A stretch of 64,000 bases of DNA from positions 1-64,000 of the forward strand of contig JAEWMT010000070.1 in assembly GCA_023393095.1 (NCBI GenBank). Reading direction: 5' to 3'. Below are positions 16,979-25,993 of the stretch, piece after piece; position 1 is the stretch's first letter, and every line of letters starts with the position of its first letter. The DNA comes from Bacillota bacterium (lineage in GTDB: Bacteria; Bacillota; Clostridia; Lachnospirales; Lachnospiraceae). Below the pieces are notes generated by a model. The model was given only the letters and a program-made list of their open reading frames with translations. It had not been told where the DNA came from and made no database searches. The position numbers and the translations under genes are program-made.

Positions 16979-17073
16979 ATTGTCGTAATCGGACTTTGCC
17001 CACAAAGAGTATTATGCCAATCTGTAATGGCTGTATTCCATGTGGGCATTTTAATATAAATGGAGGTTTTATC

Positions 17074-19020
17074 ATGGAAAAATCAATGAATGTATTAGAA
17101 TATAATAAAATACTACAAATGCTTAGTGAAAATGCTGTTTCGGAAAATGCAAAACAAAAGCTTCTTGAATTGAAGCCATATCTTAGTGAACGTGAAGTTA
17201 ATGCCAGAATGAAGGAAACAACTCAGGCACGAAAAATACTGGAGCATATCGGAAGTGCACCGCTTGCTTCTATGAAGGATATAAAAATGTTATTAGAGCT
17301 GGCAGAGAAGGGCTCAATGTTAATCCCAGAACAGCTGACACAGCTTGAATTATTCATCAATGCCTGCCGGCGGATGAAGGTCTTTCTAAAAAGAGCCGAG
17401 TCGCTAGAGGTTGAGATTGCAGGTTATGGAGGTTCTATCAATGAACTCTCCCATTTGGCAGGTGAAATTGAAAATACCATTCGCAATAACGCAGTTGATG
17501 ATAATGCATCCGGAGAATTGAAAAGTATTCGAAGGAAAATGGGACAGGTGAATTCCGATATCAAATCCAAGCTGGAGAGCCAGCTACGTGGTAAGAAGGA
17601 ATGGTTTACGGATAGCTATGTGTCTTTACGAAACGGTCATTATGTACTGCCTGTAAAAAAAGAGTATAAAAATATGGTGAGTGGTTCGGTATTAGATATC
17701 TCCTCAAGCGGCTCCACTTATTTCATAGAACCCTCTGCCGTGTCAAAGCTAAAGAATGAATTATCAGTACTTGAAATTGCAGAAAGCAACGAGGTGCGAA
17801 GAATTCTCTATGTTTTAACTGATCTTGTCAATGAAAATTCCTTCGATATCCATCTCAATATGGAGGCAATGGAAACACTTGATTTTATCTTTGCCAAAGC
17901 AAAGCTAAGTGTTGATATGAGAGCTATCCCAGCCTCCATCAATATGGATCGGAAAATTCATATTGAAGAAGGAAGGCATCCTCTATTGAATGCCGCAGAG
18001 TGTGTACCCCTTAATTTTACTATCGGTAACAAAATTACTGGAATCGTTATTACAGGTCCTAATACCGGAGGAAAAACCGTAGCACTCAAAACGGTTGGAC
18101 TATTGCAGCTAATGGCACAAAGCGGACTGCATGTTCCGTGTAAAAGTGCTGAGCTTTGTATGAATAATGCGGTATTGTGTGATATCGGTGATGGGCAGAG
18201 TATTACAGAGAACTTATCCACATTTTCCTCGCATATCACCAATATCATCAACATTTTGAATCATACCGACCAAGATACCCTGGTACTTCTTGATGAACTA
18301 GGTTCCGGCACAGATCCTGCCGAGGGCATGGGTATAGCAATAGCAATTCTGGAGGAATTAAGGAATAAAGGATGCCTCTTTGTTGCAACCACACATTACC
18401 CTGAGGTAAAGGAATATGCTAACAAAACCGAAGGCCTCTTAAATGCACGGATGGCCTTCGACCGTGAAAGTCTTAAGCCGTTATACCGTCTTGAAATTGG
18501 TGAAGCAGGAGAAAGTTGTGCTCTTTATATTGCAAAACGCTTGGGTCTTCCAAAAAGGATGCTGGAACGTGCCTATCAGGAAGCTTATTTCAATTCCGAC
18601 AATTTAAAACGGGAAGTTTTGGATGATGCTTTTATTCATAATGCTGCCGATGCTACGATCATTGAAAATACTACTTCATTCCAGCTTTCACGTATCGAAA
18701 AAGCTGCTGCTCCAATAAAACCAGTAAGCACCCGAAGCCAAAGTTTTAATATTGGAGACTGTGTTGTCGTATATCCACAGAAGAAAATAGGTATTGTATA
18801 TAAGAAGGCGGATGAAAAGGGAGAGGTCGGAGTTCAGATTCAGAAGAAAAAAGAAATGATTAACCATAAACGACTTCAGCTTAAGGTAGCCGCTACCGAA
18901 ATGTATCCGGAGGATTATGATTTTTCAATTATATTTGACAGCGTAGCAAACCGAAAGGCAAGACATAAGATGGGAAAAGGTCATCAGCCCGGTCTGGAAA
19001 TTGTCTATGAAAAGAAATAG
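17074..19020 (+). CDS. MutS2-like ATPase without an Smr domain
   Basis: GGAGG 7 nt before 17074 fixes the start. The 648-residue protein has the MutS-type lever and clamp helices, 'YVLPVKKEYKNMVSGSVLDISSSGSTYFIEPSAV' split by family motifs, Walker A 'TGPNTGGKTVALKTVGLL', Walker B 'LVLLDELGSGTDPAEG' and switch 'VATTHYPEVK'. A KOW-like C-terminal part follows ('NIGDCVVVYPQKKIGIVYKK'). Canonical MutS2 (about 785 residues) ends in an Smr nuclease domain, which is absent here. MutS2 in B. subtilis acts on collided ribosomes. The attenuator-like leader fits a translation-stress role; that link is inference. Confidence 0.85.
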   Translation: MEKSMNVLEYNKILQMLSENAVSENAKQKLLELKPYLSEREVNARMKETTQARKILEHIGSAPLASMKDIKMLLELAEKGSMLIPEQLTQLELFINACRRMKVFLKRAESLEVEIAGYGGSINELSHLAGEIENTIRNNAVDDNASGELKSIRRKMGQVNSDIKSKLESQLRGKKEWFTDSYVSLRNGHYVLPVKKEYKNMVSGSVLDISSSGSTYFIEPSAVSKLKNELSVLEIAESNEVRRILYVLTDLVNENSFDIHLNMEAMETLDFIFAKAKLSVDMRAIPASINMDRKIHIEEGRHPLLNAAECVPLNFTIGNKITGIVITGPNTGGKTVALKTVGLLQLMAQSGLHVPCKSAELCMNNAVLCDIGDGQSITENLSTFSSHITNIINILNHTDQDTLVLLDELGSGTDPAEGMGIAIAILEELRNKGCLFVATTHYPEVKEYANKTEGLLNARMAFDRESLKPLYRLEIGEAGESCALYIAKRLGLPKRMLERAYQEAYFNSDNLKREVLDDAFIHNAADATIIENTTSFQLSRIEKAAAPIKPVSTRSQSFNIGDCVVVYPQKKIGIVYKKADEKGEVGVQIQKKKEMINHKRLQLKVAATEMYPEDYDFSIIFDSVANRKARHKMGKGHQPGLEIVYEKK

Positions 19021-19136
19021 TAAAAATAGGTTATCATCAGGAATTTTTTAAGAAGGCGACAATGCTTTATAAAATTATACCTTACTTCAGAACATGTTGA
19101 TAAACTGAACTTAATATAAAAATAAGTTATTATCAT

Positions 19137-19177
19137 AACAGCCCCGGAAATCGTAATTATCAATTCCTGGGGCTGTT
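19137..19177. terminator. Bidirectional terminator between convergent genes
   Basis: AACAGCCCC and GGAA at 19137-19149 pair with TTCC and GGGGCTGTT at 19164-19177 (one mismatch), and flanking TTATTATC/GATAATAG extend the stem. It separates the MutS2-like gene from the thioesterase gene. Confidence 0.7.
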
Positions 19178-19268
19178 CCGATAATAGTTATATATTTTAC
19201 TATACGTTACGTTACTATTATAGATGTCATAAGTCTATAAAACCAAACAAAAAGAGAAGTAATTCGGT

Positions 19269-19700
19269 TTACTCCTCAACACAGCGGAGCAAGGTTTCGT
19301 ACATTTCCTTATAATTTCTCTTAAGGCTTACCGGCTTAAAATCTGTTGAAACAAAGCAATGCTCCGATGTACCGACCGCTTTTAGCTGCTTTGTTTCCAT
19401 ATCGAGTACCTGATATTCTATCTTCATTTTTATCCCGTTAAAAAATCTTAGAATTGCTCTGATTGACACAGTTTCATTAAAACGTACGGAGGATTTATAT
19501 TCACAGGAAACAGCCAGTACCGGAGAATATACTCCGGCTGCTTCTATTTTATCGTATCCGAGACCAATCTGTTCTAAAAAATCAACTCTTGCTTCCTCAA
19601 ACCACCGAATATAATTCGAATGATGAACGACTGCCATCTGGTCTGTTTCATAATATTTTGCCTGACGTACATAGGGTTTTATTTCTATTTTTTCTTCCAT
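19269..19700 (-). CDS. YbgC/FadM-like acyl-CoA thioesterase
   Basis: Start at 19700, with GGAG 7 nt upstream; the ATG at 19712 has no site. The 143-residue hotdog-fold protein contains the 4HBT signature 'YYETDQMAVVHHSNYIRWFEEARVDFLEQIG', split as 'YETDQMAVVHHSNY' (catalytic Asp) and 'IRWFEEARVDFL'. It also has 'YKSSVRFNETVSIRA' and 'KAVGTSEHCFVS'. Members hydrolyse short or medium acyl-CoA thioesters in the cytoplasm. It stands alone, so the substrate is unknown. Confidence 0.9.
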   Translation of the reverse strand: MEEKIEIKPYVRQAKYYETDQMAVVHHSNYIRWFEEARVDFLEQIGLGYDKIEAAGVYSPVLAVSCEYKSSVRFNETVSIRAILRFFNGIKMKIEYQVLDMETKQLKAVGTSEHCFVSTDFKPVSLKRNYKEMYETLLRCVEE

Positions 19701-19773
19701 ATAAATCTCCATTCTGATGATAAACTGCGAATCTGGACTTCAGTACAAATTTGCCGTATGAAAAATAAAATCT

Positions 19774-19869
19774 ACATTTTATGGTTATTTTTTTCATTAG
19801 AAGTATAGTACTCTTTTTGTACTTAAATTACAATAGTAAGTCCTTGATGTCTTTATAACCATAAAATGT
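19774..19869. repeat. 15-bp perfect inverted repeat with 66-bp spacer
   Basis: ACATTTTATGGTTAT at 19774-19788 is the exact reverse complement of 19855-19869. No coding potential and no direct repeats are seen at its borders. It occupies the gap between the divergent thioesterase and coat-protein genes, which otherwise shows nothing that I can support. Confidence 0.5.
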
Positions 19870-20015
19870 CTTTTATATTGTACAATCCATCTACCTCTTC
19901 CTTTAAAGATGTATCATTAAGCCCTTTGTTAATTTGCCTCTGACAACATTAAATTTTTAAATTCTTGATGGATATTAACCGAATATTTGAAAATAATAGT
20001 ATCGGAGGTGTTTCT

Positions 20016-20531
20016 ATGATAACAAATGTAAGTTTAACCACAAAAGAGAGATTCTTACTGGAAGACGAAAAGTCACATGAGGAAATCTGTATTGAGAAAT
20101 ACAGTAATTACGAAAATCTTGCAAGTGATGCTCAACTCAAAGCCGTATTTCGCGCTAATCGTCAGAAGGAGGAAGAGCATCTTCAGACAATTAATCAGTT
20201 ACTGAATGGTGAAGTCCCTTCCATGAACCAGGGCAGTCAGGGTGGCGGCCAGCAGCAAGCAGGACAGGGCAATTCCACAGCACAATCACAACAAGCTTCT
20301 ATTGATCAGCAAAGTAATAAAAATGCTGTATTCAAAGCCTCGGATAAGGAACTTTGCACCGATATGCTTATGACTGAAAAATATGTCTCTGGCACTTATA
20401 ATACTGCTATTTTTGAATTTAAAGATACTCAAGTTCGGGATGTACTCAATCATATTCAAAAAGAAGAACAAAAGCATGGTGAAGCAATCTTCGCTTACAT
20501 GCTAAGCAAAGGTATGTATTCTCTTAAATAA
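20016..20531 (+). CDS. CotF-like spore coat protein
   Basis: GGAGGTG 6 nt upstream sets the start at 20016, giving 171 residues. Two helical halves resemble the ferritin-like CotF family: 'FLLEDEKSHEEICIEKYSNYENLASD' (read in two pieces: 'LLEDEKSHEEICIEKYSNY' and 'ENLASDAQLKAVF'), and 'DKELCTDMLMTEKYVSGTYNT' near 'HIQKEEQKHGEAIF'. A Gln/Gly/Ser-rich linker (about residues 70-105) separates them. Clostridial homologues are annotated as spore coat proteins, so a sporulation role in the outer spore layers is likely. The gene is followed by a nested terminator. Confidence 0.75.
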   Translation: MITNVSLTTKERFLLEDEKSHEEICIEKYSNYENLASDAQLKAVFRANRQKEEEHLQTINQLLNGEVPSMNQGSQGGGQQQAGQGNSTAQSQQASIDQQSNKNAVFKASDKELCTDMLMTEKYVSGTYNTAIFEFKDTQVRDVLNHIQKEEQKHGEAIFAYMLSKGMYSLK

Positions 20532-20539
20532 GCAGAAAA

Positions 20540-20597
20540 AACTGCTCTTTCCATATAAAGTCCGGATTAAGGACTTTGCAGAGAAAGGGCAGTTTTA
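20540..20597 (+). terminator. Terminator of the coat-protein gene
   Basis: AAACTGC and CTTTC pair with GAAAG and GCAGTTT around an inner stem AAGTCC-GGATTA-GGACTT, followed by TTTTATATT. Confidence 0.7.
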
Positions 20598-20607
20598 TAT
20601 TCTAACT

Positions 20608-20678
20608 GTTTAGGTGTCATAAGTCTGATTTATGTAATAAAAGAATATGTTTGCATATAGGACTTATGACACCCAAAC
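20608..20678. repeat. 18-bp inverted repeat containing GTGTCATAAGTC
   Basis: GTTTAGGTGTCATAAGTC at 20608-20625 faces 20661-20678 (17 of 18 complementary) across a 35-bp spacer. A third, near-identical unit (ATGTCATAAGTC) occurs at 19225-19240. It lies just past the glycogen operon's stop and may act as its terminator. Confidence 0.45.
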
Positions 20679-20703
20679 CTACTTCCATATCATTTGCTGA
20701 CAA

Positions 20704-22116
20704 TTAATTTGTATCTGCCAACAGCTTATCGTAATACTTCCTGTATTTTAATACACTTTTTTTCCAGGATGCATTATATTTCATACCATTTCTTACAATA
20801 TTATCCCATTCCTTAGAATGATAGGTCGTGATTGCACGCTTGACCGCTTTGATCAGAGCCTCACTTGTCCATTCCTCCATATAAAATCCTGAGGTTTTTT
20901 CAGGATGTTGATTATCATCTGTTATCGTATCCTTAAGTCCCCCTACCGGGTTAACAATTGGAACGGCTCCATATCTCATGGCGTATAGCTGCCCGAGTCC
21001 ACATGGTTCGTATAGGGAAGGCATCAGATAGATATCTGCTGCCGCGTATATTCTCTTAGCAAGTTCTAAAGAATAATTCGGTTCAAAAACAATTCTCCCG
21101 GAATATTCTTTCGTAATATTCTCCAAAAGTCCCTGATAATATAAGTTACCGGAACCCAATATAATTAATTGGAAGGTTCTTAAATCAGAATAGCTGATTG
21201 CCTTGATTAACAGATCAATCCCTTTTGCATATTCCAGTCTCGTAACCATTACAATGAGTGGTATCTCTTTGTCTGGCAGGCCATAGGCTTCGCGTAGTAA
21301 AGACCTGTTCTTCTTTTTCTCCTCTATGCAATTACTATCATAAGGATAATCCAGAGTGCCCTTCTGTCTCGGATCATAATCTTTGGTATCAATGCCATTT
21401 AAGATACCTACCAGAGGGTTTTTCCTCTGTTTTAACAGCTTGGACATTCCGAAGCTGTATTTTGCCTGAACTATCTCCTTTTTATATCCGGGACTTACTG
21501 TAGTGAGTAAATCTGCATACACAATACCTGCTTTCATGAAGTTTAGCCATTCCGGTGACCCCAGAGATTTTGCCTCCTCCGATATATTTTCTAACAGATA
21601 GGATGGAGGAATATAACCTTGATAGGCTATATTATGTATCGTATAGACCGTCTTAATCTCTGGATATTTCTTTTTTACCAACAGGGGTAGCATTCCGGTA
21701 TGCCAATCATTTGCATGAATAATATCCGGTATGAACTGAATTTCCTCGAGCATCCGGATTACAGCATTACAGAAGAAAAAGAAGCGAAAACCATCGTCTT
21801 CATAGGCATAGATACTATCTCTGTAAAAATACCGATCGTTTCCAATAAAATAGGTCGGTAATTCCTTTTCCTCCAAATCCGTCTTCAAAACGCAGGTTTC
21901 GTAACCTGTTTCCATAGCTACCGGGTAATCCGTTATGTATTCAAGCTTCTTACTGATTCGTTTATAATAAGGCATTACCCTTCTAACTTCAACGTTCCCA
22001 GTTTCATAAAGAGCCTTCGGAAAGCTCCTTCCGACTTCACCTAGACCCCCTGCACTAGCATAGGGTGATATCTCTGCACTGACATATAAGATTTTTATCT
22101 TCTTCACATTTGTCAT
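20704..22116 (-). CDS. glgA: Second glycogen synthase paralogue
   Basis: A 470-residue GT5-type synthase, last gene of the operon, starting directly after the upstream glgA stop (TAAATG). Motifs: 'ILYVSAEISPYASAGGLGEVGRSFP', read as 'YVSAEISPYASAGG' then 'LGEVGRSFP', 'IHANDWHTGMLPLL', 'TVYTIHNIAYQGY', 'GILNGIDTKDYDP', and 'MPSLYEPCGLGQLYAMRYGAVPIV' near the C-terminus. The KTGG nucleotide-sugar motif of canonical GlgA reads SAGG here, losing the Lys that contacts ADP-glucose. Only about a third to two fifths of residues appear shared with the neighbour by eye, so this is an old paralogue with possibly different specificity. Confidence 0.88.
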   Translation of the reverse strand: MTNVKKIKILYVSAEISPYASAGGLGEVGRSFPKALYETGNVEVRRVMPYYKRISKKLEYITDYPVAMETGYETCVLKTDLEEKELPTYFIGNDRYFYRDSIYAYEDDGFRFFFFCNAVIRMLEEIQFIPDIIHANDWHTGMLPLLVKKKYPEIKTVYTIHNIAYQGYIPPSYLLENISEEAKSLGSPEWLNFMKAGIVYADLLTTVSPGYKKEIVQAKYSFGMSKLLKQRKNPLVGILNGIDTKDYDPRQKGTLDYPYDSNCIEEKKKNRSLLREAYGLPDKEIPLIVMVTRLEYAKGIDLLIKAISYSDLRTFQLIILGSGNLYYQGLLENITKEYSGRIVFEPNYSLELAKRIYAAADIYLMPSLYEPCGLGQLYAMRYGAVPIVNPVGGLKDTITDDNQHPEKTSGFYMEEWTSEALIKAVKRAITTYHSKEWDNIVRNGMKYNASWKKSVLKYRKYYDKLLADTN

Positions 22117-23556
22117 TTAGGCCTCCGGTTTCATTAACCTGTATAATTCCATGTATTTACCTGCTGAGCTCTGCCAGCTGTAGTCACAGGACATGGCTGC
22201 CTTAATTAGCTTATTACGAAGCGTTTTTCGTTTATAGATAGAAAGCGCACGTCTTAATGTATACAGCATATCATGTGCATTATAGTCTGCAAAGCTAAAG
22301 CCGTTCCCTTCACCAGTTTGTTCATTATAGGATAAAACCGTATCCTTTAAACCTCCGGTTTCTCGAACGATTGGAAGTGTTCCATATCTTAAGCTGATTA
22401 ATTGTCCCAATCCGCAGGGTTCAAATAAAGACGGCATTAAAAATAGGTCAGAGGAAGCATATATTTTATGTGCCAGTACATTATCAAACCGGATATTAGC
22501 AGAAACCTTTCCCGGATAACGCTGCGAAGCCCTAATAAACAGCTGTTCATATTTATAATCACCGGTACCTAGTACCACAAGCTGCACATCTTCATTAACG
22601 ATTTCATCCAGAACACAGGCAATCAGGTCAAGTCCCTTTTGATCAACCAGTCTTGAAATCAAAGCAATGATAGGGGTATCCGTACTTTCTCTCAGATTTA
22701 AATCCTTTTGAAGTGCTGCTTTATTTAAAGCCTTACCGGTCAGATTGGATTTTGAAAAAGTCTGGTAAATTAATTTATCTTTCTTCGGATTAAACACTTC
22801 GTAATCAATTCCGTTAACAATACCATATAGATCATTGCTTCTTGCATTCAAAAGCCCATCCATGTGTTCACCATAGAAGGGGTTTTTAATTTCTTTCGCA
22901 TAGGTATTACTTACTGTTGTCAATTTATGTGCGTAAGTTAGTCCTCCCTTCATAAAGCTAGCTGCTTTGTAAAATTCCAGCTTATCCTCCGTAAAATAGG
23001 AATTATCAAGATTGAACCAATCCTTGAAATTTTCAATACCATAGATCCCTTGATATCTTAAGTTATGAATAGTAAATACTGTACTAATTCCCCTATACTG
23101 TTCCATAGCGCGATACTTCGCTTCCAGTAAGACAGGAATCATTCCGCTCTGCCAGTCATGGCAGTGAATGATATCCGGAGTAAAATTCAGATAAGGAATT
23201 GCTTCCATTACTGCTTTACAAAAAAAAGCAAACCGTTCATTATCATCCTCATAACCATACAATTTATCCCTCTTAAAATAGAATTCATTATCTATAAAAT
23301 AATACATAACCCCATTATACTGTACCTGCTCAATACCACAGTACAGGTGCCTGTATCCAAGATTTATATAATTATAACAATGATGTGTCATCGTTTCCCT
23401 TAAATCTGTCGGTATGGTACCGTATTTTGGCAGGATTACCCTGACATCTGCTCCCTGCTTTATTAGAGCAGAGGGAAGTGAGCCCACAACATCTGCCAAT
23501 CCACCAGTTTTTGCAAAGGGACTTGCTTCCGAAGCTGCCATTAAAATCTTTAACAT
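22117..23556 (-). CDS. glgA: Glycogen synthase, canonical
   Basis: GGAGG 7 nt upstream places the start at 23556 (479 residues). It is a GT5 glycogen synthase using ADP-glucose to extend alpha-1,4-glucan. Seen: the 'AKTGGLADVVGSLP' motif with its Lys, 'IIHCHDWQSGMIPVLL', 'TIHNLRYQGIYG', 'GIVNGIDYEVFNP', 'ISRLVDQKGLDLI' and 'MPSLFEPCGLGQLISLRYG'. Its last codons supply the GGAGG for the second glgA, so the two are coupled. Confidence 0.95.
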   Translation of the reverse strand: MLKILMAASEASPFAKTGGLADVVGSLPSALIKQGADVRVILPKYGTIPTDLRETMTHHCYNYINLGYRHLYCGIEQVQYNGVMYYFIDNEFYFKRDKLYGYEDDNERFAFFCKAVMEAIPYLNFTPDIIHCHDWQSGMIPVLLEAKYRAMEQYRGISTVFTIHNLRYQGIYGIENFKDWFNLDNSYFTEDKLEFYKAASFMKGGLTYAHKLTTVSNTYAKEIKNPFYGEHMDGLLNARSNDLYGIVNGIDYEVFNPKKDKLIYQTFSKSNLTGKALNKAALQKDLNLRESTDTPIIALISRLVDQKGLDLIACVLDEIVNEDVQLVVLGTGDYKYEQLFIRASQRYPGKVSANIRFDNVLAHKIYASSDLFLMPSLFEPCGLGQLISLRYGTLPIVRETGGLKDTVLSYNEQTGEGNGFSFADYNAHDMLYTLRRALSIYKRKTLRNKLIKAAMSCDYSWQSSAGKYMELYRLMKPEA

Positions 23557-23584
23557 AGAAACCTCCATTGCATTGGATATACTT

Positions 23585-24706
23585 TTAAATTACTACACTT
23601 TTTCGGATGACCACAGGGTAGCTTGCCTGGCCAATCAAATGCTTTCCTTTTCGGATAATTACTTTCTTATCCAGAATAACATTTTCCAAAACAGCCTTGT
23701 CCTGTATTTCGGTATCCTGCATTATAATACTGTTCTTAACAATGGCTCCTCTCGCTATTCTTACCCCTCGAAAGAGTACGCAGTTCTCTACCTCTCCCTC
23801 AACAATGCAGCCATCTGCCACTAAAGAGTTTTCTGTTCTGGCATTATCACCGTATTTCGCTGGCACCTCATCTTTCACCTTAGTATAAATTGGTCCGGAA
23901 TGTTGGAATAATTCGTAGAAATTATTCTGATCAAATAATTCCATATTATGTTTAAAGTAGGATCTGATATTGTCTATTTTTGCAAGGTATCCACGATATG
24001 GATATCCGAAGATACGTAATTTATCTTTATTCTTTATCAAAATATCTTGATTAAAATCATACTGTCCTCTTGCAGCGCATTCCTCAATCAGATATTCAAA
24101 CAATCTTTTTTCTATAATAAACATTTCCATTGATATTTTATTTGAAATTGGTATATTAGGATGAACTTCAAAATCCCAGATACGGTTCTGCTCATCGATC
24201 TGAATCAAGGTATGTAAGGACAATTCTTCCTTCGTAGCCTTCTTTTCTTCTTTGTAAATCACTGTAATATCAGCCATATTATCTTTATGAAATTCCATAG
24301 CATCATCATAGGTAAGATTACATACCATGGAGCTCCCGGATAGTACCACATATTTCTGAGTGCTTCTTCGAATATAGGATAGGTTGCTGTGTAATGCATC
24401 AATTTCTCCTCTGTACCACCCCGTATTGCTCGAGCTAACATACGGGGGGAGAATGAAAAGTCCACCGCTTTTGCGGTCTAAATCCCATTGCTTTCCTGAA
24501 TCCAAATGATCCATCAGGGAATGATAGTTATTCTGAGTGATAAGTCCTACATTTGTAATACCGGAATTCAACATATTTGATAATATAAAATCAATTACGC
24601 GGTATCTTCCTCCAAAAGGCAATGCAGCAACTGATCTTCTTAAGGTCAATTCCTGAAGACTAATATTACTGTCACCGGTATATATTATTCCCATTGTATC
24701 TCTCAT
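23585..24706 (-). CDS. glgD: GlgD subunit of ADP-glucose pyrophosphorylase
   Basis: A 373-residue GlgC-like protein of the regulatory GlgD type, which forms a heteromer with GlgC in Firmicutes. The fold is recognisable ('RRSVAALPFGGRYRVIDFILSNMLNSGITNVG', read as 'AALPFGGRYRVIDFILSNM', with 'WDLDRKSGGLFILPPY' and a C-terminal left-handed helix 'NCVLFRGVRIARGAIVKNSIIM'). The N-terminal GGxGxRL loop of catalytic GlgC is replaced by 'GIIYTGDSNISLQEL', so it is probably non-catalytic. GAGGAGG precedes the ATG. It lies 17 bp after glgC. Confidence 0.93.
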   Translation of the reverse strand: MRDTMGIIYTGDSNISLQELTLRRSVAALPFGGRYRVIDFILSNMLNSGITNVGLITQNNYHSLMDHLDSGKQWDLDRKSGGLFILPPYVSSSNTGWYRGEIDALHSNLSYIRRSTQKYVVLSGSSMVCNLTYDDAMEFHKDNMADITVIYKEEKKATKEELSLHTLIQIDEQNRIWDFEVHPNIPISNKISMEMFIIEKRLFEYLIEECAARGQYDFNQDILIKNKDKLRIFGYPYRGYLAKIDNIRSYFKHNMELFDQNNFYELFQHSGPIYTKVKDEVPAKYGDNARTENSLVADGCIVEGEVENCVLFRGVRIARGAIVKNSIIMQDTEIQDKAVLENVILDKKVIIRKGKHLIGQASYPVVIRKSVVI

Positions 24707-24723
24707 AAGTGTTCCTCCTCATA

Positions 24724-25956
24724 TTATACAACTGCCTGATATGCGCGGAAGTTATCTGTATCAATCATATTTCCTTGGTCTAATTTAAAGCCTGAGGGTA
24801 ACATCAGATTTTCTCCTATTACTGTTATCTCGTTATTCTTAGCTTCTTTACAATCCTCCTCGATAAGAGCCTTATAACCAATAATACAATTATCTCCAAT
24901 GACCGTATTTTCTGCAATGATTGCATTTTCAATAATTACATTCTCTCCTACCTTGACATTCGGCATGAGTATGGAATTACTTATTTTGCTTCCCCTTCCG
25001 ACCGTGACCCCAGAGAACAGTACGGAATGGTAGACATCACCGTATATGATCCCCCCCTCTGTTATAATACAACGTCTAACATTAGCACCTAATGCTATAA
25101 AATGAGGCGGTTCAACGGGATTTCTGGAATATATCTTCCAACCGGGATCATACAAATCGAGCTCCGGGCTTTCTTCCAATAGATCCATATTTGCTTCCCA
25201 TAGACTTTGAATGGTTCCAACATCCCTCCAATAGCCTTTGAATGGAAATGCAAACATACGCTCTCCGAGCTTTAGCATTTTCGGAATAATATCCTTACCA
25301 AAGTCATTACTGGAGTTTGGCGCATTCTGATCCTCAATCAGGTATTGTTTTAGCTTTTTCCAATTAAATATGTAAATACCCATGGAGGCCTTATTACTAA
25401 TCGGTTTTATGGGTTTCTCAATAAATTCACAAATTCTGTTATCTTCGTCGGTATTCATAATACCAAGACGACTGACATCCTCCCATGGTACTTCAAGTAT
25501 TGCAATCGTTACATCTGCACGTTTGTCCTCATGGAACTCAAGCATTGTACTATAGTCCATTTTATATATCTGATCACCTGATAAAATAAGAACATACTCC
25601 GGTTTATATGCTTCAATATATTCAATATTCTGATAGATTGCATTTGCTGTACCGGAATACCATTCACCAGCTGTTTGTTTCATATAAGGCGGAAGAATCG
25701 TAACCCCACCGTTCAGCCGGTCAAGATCCCAGGGCTGACCAATACCGATATAGGAATTTAACTTCAGGGGTTTATACTGAGTGAGTACCCCAACTGTATC
25801 AATTCCCGAATTAGTACAGTTACTTAGAGGAAAATCGATGATACGATATTTACCTCCGAATGGTACGGCAGGCTTTGCGGTATTTTTTGTTAAAACACCA
25901 AGCCTGCTGCCCTGTCCTCCTGCCAGCAGCATAGCTACACATTTTTTTGTAACCAT
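24724..25956 (-). CDS. glgC: Glucose-1-phosphate adenylyltransferase (ADP-glucose pyrophosphorylase)
   Basis: AAGGAGG before ATGATG favours the second ATG (25956), giving 410 residues. GlgC makes ADP-glucose from glucose-1-phosphate and ATP. Motifs: 'AMLLAGGQGSRLGVLT', 'KPAVPFGGKYRIIDFPLSNC', 'WYSGTANAIYQN', 'ILSGDQIYKMDY', 'FIEKP' and 'YWRDVGTIQSLWEANMDL', then a beta-helix domain. It lies 34 bp after glgB, with glgD following, so the operon holds both subunits. Confidence 0.96.
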   Translation of the reverse strand: MVTKKCVAMLLAGGQGSRLGVLTKNTAKPAVPFGGKYRIIDFPLSNCTNSGIDTVGVLTQYKPLKLNSYIGIGQPWDLDRLNGGVTILPPYMKQTAGEWYSGTANAIYQNIEYIEAYKPEYVLILSGDQIYKMDYSTMLEFHEDKRADVTIAILEVPWEDVSRLGIMNTDEDNRICEFIEKPIKPISNKASMGIYIFNWKKLKQYLIEDQNAPNSSNDFGKDIIPKMLKLGERMFAFPFKGYWRDVGTIQSLWEANMDLLEESPELDLYDPGWKIYSRNPVEPPHFIALGANVRRCIITEGGIIYGDVYHSVLFSGVTVGRGSKISNSILMPNVKVGENVIIENAIIAENTVIGDNCIIGYKALIEEDCKEAKNNEITVIGENLMLPSGFKLDQGNMIDTDNFRAYQAVV

Positions 25957-25993
25957 CATAAAACCTCCTTTTCATTCTGTCTTAATTCTGCGA

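Noticed and set aside
16969..17073. N-terminal extension of the MutS2-like protein
   Set aside because: It would start inside a terminator hairpin without a ribosome site; GGAGG before 17074 is clearly the start.
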